A DNA stretch of 33,808 bases, from positions 1 through 33,808 of the forward strand of contig CAYRJA010000022.1 in assembly GCA_964424455.1 (NCBI GenBank), read 5' to 3'. The position numbers and the translations under genes were made by a program. A model generated the notes under the pieces. It had not been told where the DNA came from. It made no database searches and saw nothing but the letters and a program-made list of their open reading frames with translations. Positions 26,198 to 33,366 of this stretch are shown here, one piece after another (position 1 is the first letter of the stretch; each line of letters begins with the position of its first letter). This stretch comes from CAYRJA01 sp964424455. Its GTDB lineage: Bacteria > Bacteroidota > Bacteroidia > Chitinophagales > UBA10324.

Positions 26198-26356
26198 AGT
26201 TTTTTGGGGTTTGAATGCAAACAAAGGATTTCATTTTGAAGTAAAAAAGCAAAACCTTTCAACATTCACAGCTTGTTTTGCACAAGTGGATAAATTGTGG
26301 TTGTATGAACAGCAGAAAGTATTTTTTTATTTCAAAAAAATTACAGTAGCAATAAT

Positions 26357-26998
26357 TTATTCCATTATCCAACACAACAAATAGTCCTTTTCTATTTTTT
26401 GAAAATGAATTTTCACTTCGGTAAAATAATTTCTCCGGTGAATAAGTCCGTCTGTTATACCCGAAGAGAATGACTCGGGAAGTTTTACCCAAAGATGTTT
26501 TTTAAAATCAACCTGTCCGTTACCGTAAAATTTGTAAAGTGATTCCTTTGCACTCCAGATAAACATCATTTCATCCTGCGACAGTTCGCAATTCCGCTGA
26601 GCACGCTCTTTATCAGAAATAAATTTATGAGCGACCTTTTCTACTTTCCTGCTCGATTGTTCTATATCAATTCCAACATGGCGGTCTTTACTGACAATGA
26701 CAGCGCTTATGTCCGATGTGTGTGAAATAGAAACATGATGTTCAAAATTCACCAGCTTGGGTTGCCCCCATTCTAAATATTTCAATTCAATAAAATCGGA
26801 AGTGTTCAGATACTGGCGAATCATCAGCCGGCTGCTGAGCCATTGCAACCGTTTACCTTCATGCTTGATAGTCTGCAGGTATTCTTTCTCCTCATTATTC
26901 AACTGCAAACCCGAAAGAAAGTACGATTCATCTTCAGTGATTTTCCAAACTGAAACATTAGTGGACTGAACCGGCTGAATGGAAAGTATCTGTGGCAT
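26357..26998 (-). CDS. 4'-phosphopantetheinyl transferase superfamily protein (Sfp type)
   Basis: The 213-residue protein has the two Sfp/AcpT-type motifs. VGIDIEQSSRKVEKVAHKF carries the Mg-binding Asp and Glu, and FIWSAKESLYKFYGNG is the WxxKEA block that binds coenzyme A. It would load phosphopantetheine onto carrier proteins. No polyketide or peptide synthase is nearby, so the acyl carrier protein of fatty acid synthesis or an outside cluster is the target. The C terminus (DYLLCWIME) recurs as a relic at 203-245. Confidence 0.9.
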   Translation of the reverse strand: MPQILSIQPVQSTNVSVWKITEDESYFLSGLQLNNEEKEYLQTIKHEGKRLQWLSSRLMIRQYLNTSDFIELKYLEWGQPKLVNFEHHVSISHTSDISAVIVSKDRHVGIDIEQSSRKVEKVAHKFISDKERAQRNCELSQDEMMFIWSAKESLYKFYGNGQVDFKKHLWVKLPESFSSGITDGLIHRRNYFTEVKIHFQKIEKDYLLCWIME

Positions 26999-27227
26999 TG
27001 CAACTGCAAAGTTCTAAAAGATTCCTTTATGTTTTTGTACAGTATAAATCTGCTTGTTTGAATAATCGCATTTACGGATTGACCACTTTATTGTATTACT
27101 GCCAACCCCTACATTATATATATAGGTGCGTGTACAATTAATCCTACACTTATCTGCAATATTGATAGTGTTTGATTTACCTGTTTTATACAAAGAGAAT
27201 TTTCAGGTTCTTTGCAGAAAATTATTT

Positions 27228-27740
27228 ATGGGCTCAGCAGAAGTACGAATCGGATTTTTTGCAGGTATAATAAGTATAGTAGTTCTTGCCACAGAACTCT
27301 ATTTAGGACTGAATGAAACCTCTTGGGGAACTGTGTTTGAATTTGCAAGTTTCTTTATCCTTGCAGTGTCCTCCTATCTTGCTGTAAAAGAAAAAAGAGA
27401 AACCGAAGGCGGCAACATCAGCTTCAATAAAGCTTTTATGTCCGGATTAATGACCTGTTTTGTTGTTGCTTTAATGGTTGGTGCATTTTCATTTGTCTTT
27501 ACAAAATATATAAATCCGCAAATGACAGAGCAGATGGTACAGAGAGCAAAACAAGTAATGGAAGAACGGAAATTGTCTCCCGAACAAATTAAAACCGGAA
27601 TGGAAAATATCCGCTCCATGTATTCTCCCAAAGGTCAATTCACAATGAGTACAGGCACCACCATGCTGTATGCACTATTCATTTCATTGGTAGTGGCTGT
27701 ATTTATGTCAAAGAAGAAAAAGGATTTGTCGGCAAGTTGA
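27228..27740 (+). CDS. DUF4199 membrane protein
   Basis: The 170-residue protein has four predicted membrane segments (about 7-27, 33-50, 72-95, 143-163). A charged loop lies between the third and fourth (YINPQMTEQMVQRAKQVMEE and onward). This layout, the start MGSAEVRIGFFAG and the loop match DUF4199, a Bacteroidota family of unknown function. I start at ATG 27228; a GTG at 27126 would add a 34-residue leader that does not fit the family. HisS follows after 28 bases, so the two may be cotranscribed. Confidence 0.8.
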   Translation: MGSAEVRIGFFAGIISIVVLATELYLGLNETSWGTVFEFASFFILAVSSYLAVKEKRETEGGNISFNKAFMSGLMTCFVVALMVGAFSFVFTKYINPQMTEQMVQRAKQVMEERKLSPEQIKTGMENIRSMYSPKGQFTMSTGTTMLYALFISLVVAVFMSKKKKDLSAS

Positions 27741-27768
27741 TAAGCGATTTTATCTTTACCCCTGATAT

Positions 27769-29136
27769 ATGAGTGTAATCAAACCCTCCCTGCCCAAAGG
27801 CACCCGCGATTTTTCTCCTGAAGAAGTAGCAAAGCGGCAGTATATTTTTTCAACGATTAGAAAAGCGTTTGAAAAATACGGCTACCAGCCGATTGAAACG
27901 CCGGTGATGGAAAACCTTTCCACACTGGAAGGAAAATATGGCGAAGAAGGGGATAAACTTTTATTCCGGATTCTTAATTCAGGAGAGATAGCAGAATCCA
28001 TCCGTAATTCGCCATCCGCCATCCGCAATAATAATGATGCAATAAAATTGCTGAGTGAGAAAGGACTGCGTTATGACCTTACCGTTCCGTTTGCGCGGTA
28101 TGTGGTCATGCACCAGCACGAACTTTCATTTCCTTTTAAGCGCTACCAGATTCAGCCGGTATTCCGGGCAGACCGTCCGCAGCGCGGGCGTTACAGAGAG
28201 TTTTACCAGTGCGATGCCGATGTGGTCGGGAGCGATTCATTAGTGTATGAAATGGAGTTGGTGAAAATTTATGATGAAGTTTTTTCCTCACTGAATATTC
28301 CTGTAGCCATTAAACTCAACAACCGGAAAGTGCTGAGCGGAATGGCGGAAAGTATTGAGGCGCAGGATAAGTTCATGGACATAACTATTGCCATAGATAA
28401 ATTAGATAAAATCGGATTGCAGGGAGTGCGGCAGGAACTGAGTACCAAAGGAATCAGCGAAAGCCAGATGCAGAGGATTGAAAGATTTTTTTCCATTAAA
28501 GCCGCTCCTTCTGAAATGATTGCTCAGGCAAAAAAACTGTTAGACAATTCTGTAACAGGAATGAAAGGACTGGAGGAGTTGCAGCAGACAATAAACTATC
28601 TGCAACTGTCCGGCGCTTTACATCAACAATTAGAAATTGATTTCACGCTCGCCCGAGGATTGAATTATTACACCGGCGCCATTATAGAAGTGAAACCGGT
28701 AAATATTAAAATGGGAAGCTTGGGCGGTGGCGGTCGCTATGATGATCTTACCGGTATGTTCGGGCTGAAAGGAATTTCAGGCGTAGGTATTTCTTTCGGA
28801 GCGGATAGAATTTATGATGTGCTGGAAGAACTGAAACTTTTTCCCGGCAATGCAGTCAGCAGTACAAAAGTGTTGTGGGTTACTTTCGACAATAAGTGTT
28901 TTGAATACGCACTGCCGCTGTTACAGCGGATGCGCGCTTCTGGAATTTCTTCAGAGATATATCCCTCGCCCGATAAAATGAAAAAGCAACTGAAATATGC
29001 CAACGACAAACAAATTCCCTACATCATAGTCATTGGTGAAGAAGAAATGAAAAGCGGAAAACTGTCGTTCAAGAATATGACCAGTGGCGAACAGCAGCTT
29101 CTTTCCATAGAGGAAATTACCGGGAGGTTGAAATAA
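27769..29136 (+). CDS. hisS: histidyl-tRNA synthetase
   Basis: The 455-residue class II synthetase starts with PKGTRDFSPEE, the usual HisRS opening. Motif 2 is QIQPVFRADRPQRGRYREFY, the histidine-specific segment is LARGLNYYTGAI, and motif 3 is GVGISFGADRIYDVL. The C-terminal anticodon-binding domain (about 365-455) is present. Length is normal for the long HisRS form of Bacteroidota. A TGTWACA word lies at 28551 and another at 28919, the last ones before the island. Confidence 0.95.
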   Translation: MSVIKPSLPKGTRDFSPEEVAKRQYIFSTIRKAFEKYGYQPIETPVMENLSTLEGKYGEEGDKLLFRILNSGEIAESIRNSPSAIRNNNDAIKLLSEKGLRYDLTVPFARYVVMHQHELSFPFKRYQIQPVFRADRPQRGRYREFYQCDADVVGSDSLVYEMELVKIYDEVFSSLNIPVAIKLNNRKVLSGMAESIEAQDKFMDITIAIDKLDKIGLQGVRQELSTKGISESQMQRIERFFSIKAAPSEMIAQAKKLLDNSVTGMKGLEELQQTINYLQLSGALHQQLEIDFTLARGLNYYTGAIIEVKPVNIKMGSLGGGGRYDDLTGMFGLKGISGVGISFGADRIYDVLEELKLFPGNAVSSTKVLWVTFDNKCFEYALPLLQRMRASGISSEIYPSPDKMKKQLKYANDKQIPYIIVIGEEEMKSGKLSFKNMTSGEQQLLSIEEITGRLK

Positions 29137-29257
29137 GATACCGCTAAGAAATAAAGGACAGCGGATAGTTGATACAGCTATTCTTCAGGTTAAATTATCG
29201 GTTTGTTCCTCCTCATGTGCTTCTTCATGCTTTAATAAATACCTTCATCCATAATTT

Positions 29258-29265
29258 TATCTTTG
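29258..29265 (+). promoter_or_regulatory. possible -7 element for the hsdM operon
   Basis: TATCTTTG matches TAnnTTTG about 80 bases before hsdM. No clear TTG is found 19 bases upstream, so this is tentative. Confidence 0.35.
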
Positions 29266-29345
29266 AACTTCAGAGAAGCTATGAACTTATTTGAAATAAG
29301 TAATAGCAGATGAGGTCCAAGTAATTAAATTTTTAATACCGGATA

Positions 29346-30944
29346 ATGGCAAAACAAAAAAAGGAAGTAGTTGAAGAAGTCTTAGAGAAAAAACTCTGGA
29401 AGGCAGCCGATGCTTTGCGGAAAAACATTGATGCAGCCGAATATAAGCATGTGGTGTTGGGTTTGATTTTTCTCAAATACATAAGCGATGCGTTTGAAGA
29501 ACTCTACAACCAACTGAAAGAAGGCAAAGGCGAATATGAAGGTGCAAACCCCGAAGACAAGAATGAATACACAGCCGAAAAAGTTTTTTATGTGCCGCCT
29601 TCGGCACGGTGGACTTGGCTGCAAGGCAGAGCCAAACTCCCAACCATTGGCAAAGACATTGACGATGCCATGGATGCCATTGAGAAGGACAACCCTTCTT
29701 TGAAAGGTGTTTTGCCCAAAGTATATTCACAGGAACGGCTTGACAAAACCAACCTTGGCGGACTGATTGACAAAATTGGAAACGCCACCATTGGCACTAA
29801 GGAAGCACAGAGTAAAGATGTGTTGGGCAGAGTGTATGAATATTTTTTGGGTGAGTTTGCTTTAGCGGAAGGAAAAAAAGGCGGACAGTTTTATACACCT
29901 GCAAGTGTGGTGAAACTGTTGGTTGAAATGTTAGAGCCGTATGAAGGCAGAGTGTTTGACCCTTGCTGCGGTAGCGGTGGAATGTTTGTGCAGAGTGAAA
30001 AATTTATCAAGAGCCACCAAGACCATTACAAAAAAAGTGGTACGGGCAAAAAATCTTTTGCCCCAACAGACAGGATTTCTATTTACGGACAGGAGAGCAA
30101 CCAAACCACATGGCGATTAGCAAAAATGAATTTGGCGATAAGAGGCATTGACAGCAGCAATGTGAAGTGGAACAACGAAGGAAGTTTTTTGAACGATGCA
30201 CACAAAGACCTGAAAGCCGATTACATTATTGCCAACCCACCGTTTAACGATAGCGACTGGAGTGGTGAACTCTTAGTGAAAGATGCACGATGGGTTTATG
30301 GTGTACCGCCAAGTGGAAATGCAAACTACGCATGGATACAGCATTTCCTTTATCACCTCTCTGCAAACGGACAAGCAGGATTTGTTTTATCAAAAGGTTC
30401 GCTTACTACCAACACAAGTAACGAAGGTGAAATAAGAAAAGCACTCATCGAAAACAATTTGGTGGATTGCATTGTAAACCTGCCTGCCAAACTTTTCTTG
30501 AACACACAAATACCGGCTTGCCTTTGGTTTTTGAATAATGGTAAGGGCGGAAAATCTTCCGCCCCAACGAAAGGCAAAATACTTTTTATTGATGCAAGGA
30601 ATTTAGGGTTCCTTGTAAACCGAAGAACAAAAGAATTTACCGATGAAGACATACAGCAAATTGCAAACACCTACCACAACTGGCGAACAGGCGAAGGCAA
30701 ATACAAAGACATTGCTGGTTTCTGTAAAGTTGCAACTGTTGAAGAAGTAAAAAACCTGAACCATGTATTAACTCCCGGCAGGTTTGTTGGATTGCCCGAT
30801 GATGAAGACGATTTCAATTTTGCTGAACGCTTTGCTTCATTGAAATCTGAATTTGAAAAACAGGTAGTCGAAGAAGAGGCATTGAATAAACGCATTGCAA
30901 GCAATCTTTTTAAAATTAATGTTATCCAAAAAGAACCTGCCTGA
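29346..30944 (+). CDS. hsdM: type I restriction-modification DNA methyltransferase subunit HsdM
   Basis: The 532-residue protein has the N-terminal HsdM helical domain (about 10-150, with AADALRKNIDAAEYKHVVLG and VPPSARW). The methyltransferase core follows: motif I FDPCCGSGGMF (204-214) and the N6-adenine catalytic motif NPPF (297-300). LFIDARNLG and the C-terminal helices contact HsdS. Compared with the family, two short insertions stand out: about residues 232-242 (TGKKSFAPT) and 400-409 (KGGKSSAPT). Each is encoded by a DNA palindrome of the RAYT-associated type (30041-30063, 30542-30564). Both keep the frame and lie outside catalytic motifs, so the enzyme is probably active. A transposase-type gene follows after four bases. 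Confidence 0.95.
   Translation: MAKQKKEVVEEVLEKKLWKAADALRKNIDAAEYKHVVLGLIFLKYISDAFEELYNQLKEGKGEYEGANPEDKNEYTAEKVFYVPPSARWTWLQGRAKLPTIGKDIDDAMDAIEKDNPSLKGVLPKVYSQERLDKTNLGGLIDKIGNATIGTKEAQSKDVLGRVYEYFLGEFALAEGKKGGQFYTPASVVKLLVEMLEPYEGRVFDPCCGSGGMFVQSEKFIKSHQDHYKKSGTGKKSFAPTDRISIYGQESNQTTWRLAKMNLAIRGIDSSNVKWNNEGSFLNDAHKDLKADYIIANPPFNDSDWSGELLVKDARWVYGVPPSGNANYAWIQHFLYHLSANGQAGFVLSKGSLTTNTSNEGEIRKALIENNLVDCIVNLPAKLFLNTQIPACLWFLNNGKGGKSSAPTKGKILFIDARNLGFLVNRRTKEFTDEDIQQIANTYHNWRTGEGKYKDIAGFCKVATVEEVKNLNHVLTPGRFVGLPDDEDDFNFAERFASLKSEFEKQVVEEEALNKRIASNLFKINVIQKEPA
30041..30066. repeat. REP-like palindrome A inside hsdM
   Basis: GGGCAAAA (30044-30051) pairs with TTTTGCCC (30056-30063) around AATC. 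It follows GTAC (30040-30043) in place of the GTAG foot and is followed by CAAC. It is read as TGKKSFAPT, one base out of phase with copies C-F. Confidence 0.7.
30541..30567. repeat. REP-like palindrome B inside hsdM
   Basis: GGGCGGAA (30545-30552) pairs with TTCCGCCC (30557-30564) around AATC, with GTAA in front and CAAC behind. It is read as KGGKSSAPT in the same phase as copy A. Confidence 0.7.
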
Positions 30945-30948
30945 AACA

Positions 30949-31551
30949 ATGAATTATAATCCACAAATACATCACCGTAAATCAATTCGCCAGAAAGGAT
31001 ATGATTATTCGCAGGCGGGATTATATTTCATTACCATTTGCACACATAACAGGGAATGTTTGTTTGGAAAAATTGTAGGGGTTGAAAATTTTCAACCCGA
31101 AATGATTTTGAATGAGGCAGGGAAAATCGCAAATGAATGTTGGTTGGAAATTCCAAAACATTTTCCAAATGCGGTTTTACACGAACACATTGTAATGCCG
31201 AATCATGTTCATGGAATTATTGAATTGACAGATGCAACGCATGTAGGGGCAGAAAATTTTTTGCCCCTTCAAAACAATATGACCCAAACCGTAGGGGTTG
31301 AAAATTTTCAACCCCTACCACAACGGAATGAATTTCAAAAAATGATTCCCCGTTCAATCGGTTCTATTATAAAGGGTTTTAAAATTGATGTTACCGTAGG
31401 GGCAAAAAATATTTTGCCCGATGTGAAAATATGGCAACGCAATTACCACGAACACATCATCCGCAGCGAACAATCCTATCAAACCATTTCCGAATACATT
31501 ATTAATAACCCGGCACAATGGAACGAAGATAAATTTCATAACAACAAATGA
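30949..31551 (+). CDS. REP-associated tyrosine transposase (RAYT/TnpA-REP, Y1 HUH family)
   Basis: The 200-residue protein is an IS200-like single-strand transposase. It has GLYFITICTHNRECLFG, the metal-binding HVH (86-88) in MPNHVHGIIEL, and the nucleophile region NYHEHIIRS with Tyr166 as the likely catalytic residue, ending in SEYIINNPAQWNED. RAYTs act on chromosomal REP palindromes and are usually single-copy domesticated genes. Four GTAG-footed palindromes lie in frame inside the gene, in loops between conserved blocks (about residues 43-50, 99-107, 115-123, 150-158; VGVENFQP, VGAENFLPL, VGVENFQPL, VGAKNILPD). The start ATG 30949 is four bases after the hsdM stop. It sits between hsdM and hsdS, an unusual place. 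Confidence 0.88.
   Translation: MNYNPQIHHRKSIRQKGYDYSQAGLYFITICTHNRECLFGKIVGVENFQPEMILNEAGKIANECWLEIPKHFPNAVLHEHIVMPNHVHGIIELTDATHVGAENFLPLQNNMTQTVGVENFQPLPQRNEFQKMIPRSIGSIIKGFKIDVTVGAKNILPDVKIWQRNYHEHIIRSEQSYQTISEYIINNPAQWNEDKFHNNK
31075..31098. repeat. REP-like palindrome C inside the RAYT gene
   Basis: The GTAG foot is at 31075-31078. GGGTTGAAAA (31079-31088) and TTTTCAACCC (31089-31098) form a perfect 20-base palindrome with no loop. Confidence 0.8.
31243..31267. repeat. REP-like palindrome D inside the RAYT gene
   Basis: The GTAG foot is at 31243-31246. The palindrome runs from 31246 to 31267, GGGGCAGAAAA against TTTTTTGCCCC, with one G-T wobble. Confidence 0.8.
31291..31318. repeat. 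REP-like palindrome E inside the RAYT gene
   Basis: GTAGGGGTTGAAAA (31291-31304) and its exact reverse complement (31305-31318) make a perfect 28-base palindrome. It is the longest copy and probably closest to the original element. Confidence 0.88.
31396..31419. repeat. REP-like palindrome F inside the RAYT gene
   Basis: The GTAG foot is at 31396-31399. GGGCAAAA (31400-31407) pairs with TTTTGCCC (31412-31419) around AATA. Confidence 0.78.
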
Positions 31552-31614
31552 TTATGAAAACAAACAAAAACTACATCAAGCAATAAAAATTCCTAAACAA
31601 CATATTGATAACCT

Positions 31615-32883
31615 ATGAGCAATACAAAGAACCTGTCGAATGGTGAATGGAAGGAATATAAATTAGCCGATTTATGTGAGTTGATTGGAGGCGGCACACC
31701 AAAAACTTCTGTTGCAGAATATTGGAATGGTAACATCCCTTGGTTATCTGTAACCGATTTTAATAACGGAAGAAAATTTTGTTTTGATGCTGAGAAAAAG
31801 ATTACTGAAAAGGGATTGAATGAGAGCAGTACAAAAATTTTAAAAGAAGGGCAATTAATTATTTCGGCAAGAGGAACAGTTGGAGTTATTTCAATGCTTG
31901 GAAATGATATGGCTTTCAACCAGTCTTGTTATGGTATTGATGCAAAAAAAGAAATAACAATAAATGATTTTCTATACTATTTACTTAAAGATAATATAGT
32001 GGCATTTCTCTCTGCATCTTACGGCGCAGTGTTTGACACCATCACGAAAGAAACATTTAATCAAATTACAGTATCCCTCCCCCCCCTCCCCACCCAAACC
32101 GCCATAGCCGAAGTATTAAGCAGCCTTGATGATAAAATAGATCTGCTGCACCGCCAAAACAAAACCTTGGAGCAATTGGCGGAAACGCTGTTTAGAAAAT
32201 GGTTTGTGGAAGATGCGGAGGAGAGTTGGGAGAAAGAGGAATTAGGGAAACATGTTGTAATAAAGAGAGGTGGCTCCCCAAGGCCCATTCATGATTTCAT
32301 TTCAGCAACAGGTTTAAATTGGTTAAAGATATCTGATGTGACAAGTGTTGATTCACCATTCATCTATGATATAAAAGAAAAAATAAAAGAGGAAGGATTA
32401 AGTAAAACAGTTCTTTTGAAAAGAGGTTCTTTGATTCTCTCCAATAGCGCAACACCAGGAATTCCAAAAATTCTTGATGTTGATTCATGCGTCCACGATG
32501 GTTGGTTACATTTCCCGAAATCAAAATTTTCAAATGAATTTTTGTATTTATTTTTTAAAAGTATAAGACCAGAACTTTTGCAACTTGGTAATGGAAGTAT
32601 TTTTACAAATTTAAAAACAGACATTTTAAAAGAATATGTTCTACCAATTCCAGACGAAGTATCATTAAAGGAATTTGATGAACAAGTAAAATCAATTTTT
32701 GATAAACTCTATTCCAACTCCCACCAAATCCGCACCCTTACCCAACTGCGGGATACGCTGCTGCCAAAGTTGATGAGTGGGGAGGTTCGTCTTAACTATG
32801 ATTCATCTGATTTTTATGATTATGGTGATTCAAAAAATCAGAGCAACCGCAGCAGTCAAAAAAATCACCGTTCAGACAAATGA
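31615..32883 (+). CDS. hsdS: type I restriction-modification specificity subunit HsdS
   Basis: The 422-residue protein has two target-recognition domains separated by a conserved helix. TRD1 covers about 8-165, beginning EWKEYKLADLCELIGGGTP and ending in SLPPLPTQTAIAEVLSSLDD. The spacer helix is KIDLLHRQNKTLEQLAETLF (about 174-193), and TRD2 covers about 205-365. The distal helix includes RTLTQLRDTLLPKLMSGEVRL, where most HsdS proteins end. Here a 29-residue tail follows (394-422), rich in Ser, Asn, Asp and Lys. It is encoded by the repeat-like DNA that borders the GxxExxY gene, whose ATG overlaps this stop (ATGA). HsdS sets the DNA sequence recognised by HsdM and HsdR. Confidence 0.93.
   Translation: MSNTKNLSNGEWKEYKLADLCELIGGGTPKTSVAEYWNGNIPWLSVTDFNNGRKFCFDAEKKITEKGLNESSTKILKEGQLIISARGTVGVISMLGNDMAFNQSCYGIDAKKEITINDFLYYLLKDNIVAFLSASYGAVFDTITKETFNQITVSLPPLPTQTAIAEVLSSLDDKIDLLHRQNKTLEQLAETLFRKWFVEDAEESWEKEELGKHVVIKRGGSPRPIHDFISATGLNWLKISDVTSVDSPFIYDIKEKIKEEGLSKTVLLKRGSLILSNSATPGIPKILDVDSCVHDGWLHFPKSKFSNEFLYLFFKSIRPELLQLGNGSIFTNLKTDILKEYVLPIPDEVSLKEFDEQVKSIFDKLYSNSHQIRTLTQLRDTLLPKLMSGEVRLNYDSSDFYDYGDSKNQSNRSSQKNHRSDK
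32863..32879 (+). repeat. direct repeat bordering the GxxExxY gene, left copy
   Basis: AATCACCGTTCAGACAA; 15 of 17 bases match AATCATAGTTCAGACAA at 33301-33317. The two copies bracket the GxxExxY coding sequence. Confidence 0.6.
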
Positions 32884-33308
32884 ATACAATGATAAATGAA
32901 CAATACAAATATTCTGAGCTGACTTCAAAAATCATTGGCTGTGCAATGACGGTTCACAAGGCATTGGGCAATGGGTTTCAGGAAGTAATTTATCAAAGGG
33001 CATTAGAAATAGAGATGAGATTAGCGGGTATTGGATTTAGCAGGGAGTTTGAGATGCCAATATTTTATCGTGATAAGCAGACAGGAACAAGAAGGGTTGA
33101 CTTTTTGGCTGAAGGCGTTGTGTCTGTTGAGTTGAAAGCCATTACTAAACTGGAAGATGTTCATTTTGCCCAGGCAATTAATTATCTTGAAGCATACAAT
33201 TTAGAAATTGGTTTGTTAATAAATTTTGGTGAAACAAGTTTGAATTTTAAACGGCTCACCAATAAGAAATTCAAATCAGGGCAATCTCAAAAATCAAATG
33301 AATCATAG
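32880..33308 (+). CDS. GxxExxY protein (PD-(D/E)XK-like fold)
   Basis: The 142-residue protein has the family signature HKALGNGFQEVIYQRAL, with Gly, Glu and Tyr spaced as in the name. RRVDFLAEGVVSVELKA is the Asp and Glu-x-Lys pattern of PD-(D/E)XK nucleases. AQAINYLEAYNLEIGLLINFG and the ending LNFKRLTN are also typical. Its role is unknown; it is often found in mobile or defence neighbourhoods. Its start overlaps the HsdS stop by four bases (ATGA); ATG 32889 is an alternative. Near-identical 17-base repeats lie on both sides, the right one covering its stop codon, which suggests it moves as a small cassette. Confidence 0.85.
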   Translation: MNTMINEQYKYSELTSKIIGCAMTVHKALGNGFQEVIYQRALEIEMRLAGIGFSREFEMPIFYRDKQTGTRRVDFLAEGVVSVELKAITKLEDVHFAQAINYLEAYNLEIGLLINFGETSLNFKRLTNKKFKSGQSQKSNES

Positions 33309-33317
33309 TTCAGACAA
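33301..33317 (+). repeat. direct repeat bordering the GxxExxY gene, right copy
   Basis: AATCATAGTTCAGACAA includes the stop codon of the GxxExxY gene and matches the left copy with two differences. Confidence 0.6.
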
Positions 33318-33366
33318 CTGCCGGTAGTATAGAAAAACTTTACGACTCAAAAACAATAAAATAAAA

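Larger units (their letters stand above)
291..28926. repeat. dispersed over-represented word CTGTWACAG (core TGTWACA)
   Basis: By eye, the core TGTTACA/TGTAACA occurs 38 times between 291 and 28926. Fifteen are the full odd-length palindrome CTGTWACAG: 291, 899, 1421, 6143, 7665, 13015, 13909, 15049, 15079, 16211, 16520, 17873, 18515, 28550, 28918. Eleven more are CTGTAACAC or its complement. Nine cores are intergenic and 29 lie in genes. The asymmetric form CTGTAACA falls 14 times on each strand. Independent bases at 40% GC would give about 7 cores and well under one 9-mer. Confidence 0.7.

Noticed and set aside
26198..26356. Possible cobalamin riboswitch in front of nrdJ
   Set aside because: The gap is 159 bases and shows no B12-box-like sequence or the needed set of stems.
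29592..29607. Palindrome GTGCCG-CCTT-CGGCAC in hsdM
   Set aside because: It encodes the conserved HsdM segment VPPSARW and lacks the GTAG/GGG pattern, so it is explained by the protein sequence.
30949..31551. Reading VGxxNxxP as a protein repeat of the transposase
   Set aside because: The related palindromes in hsdM are read in another phase and give different peptides, so the repeated unit is the DNA.
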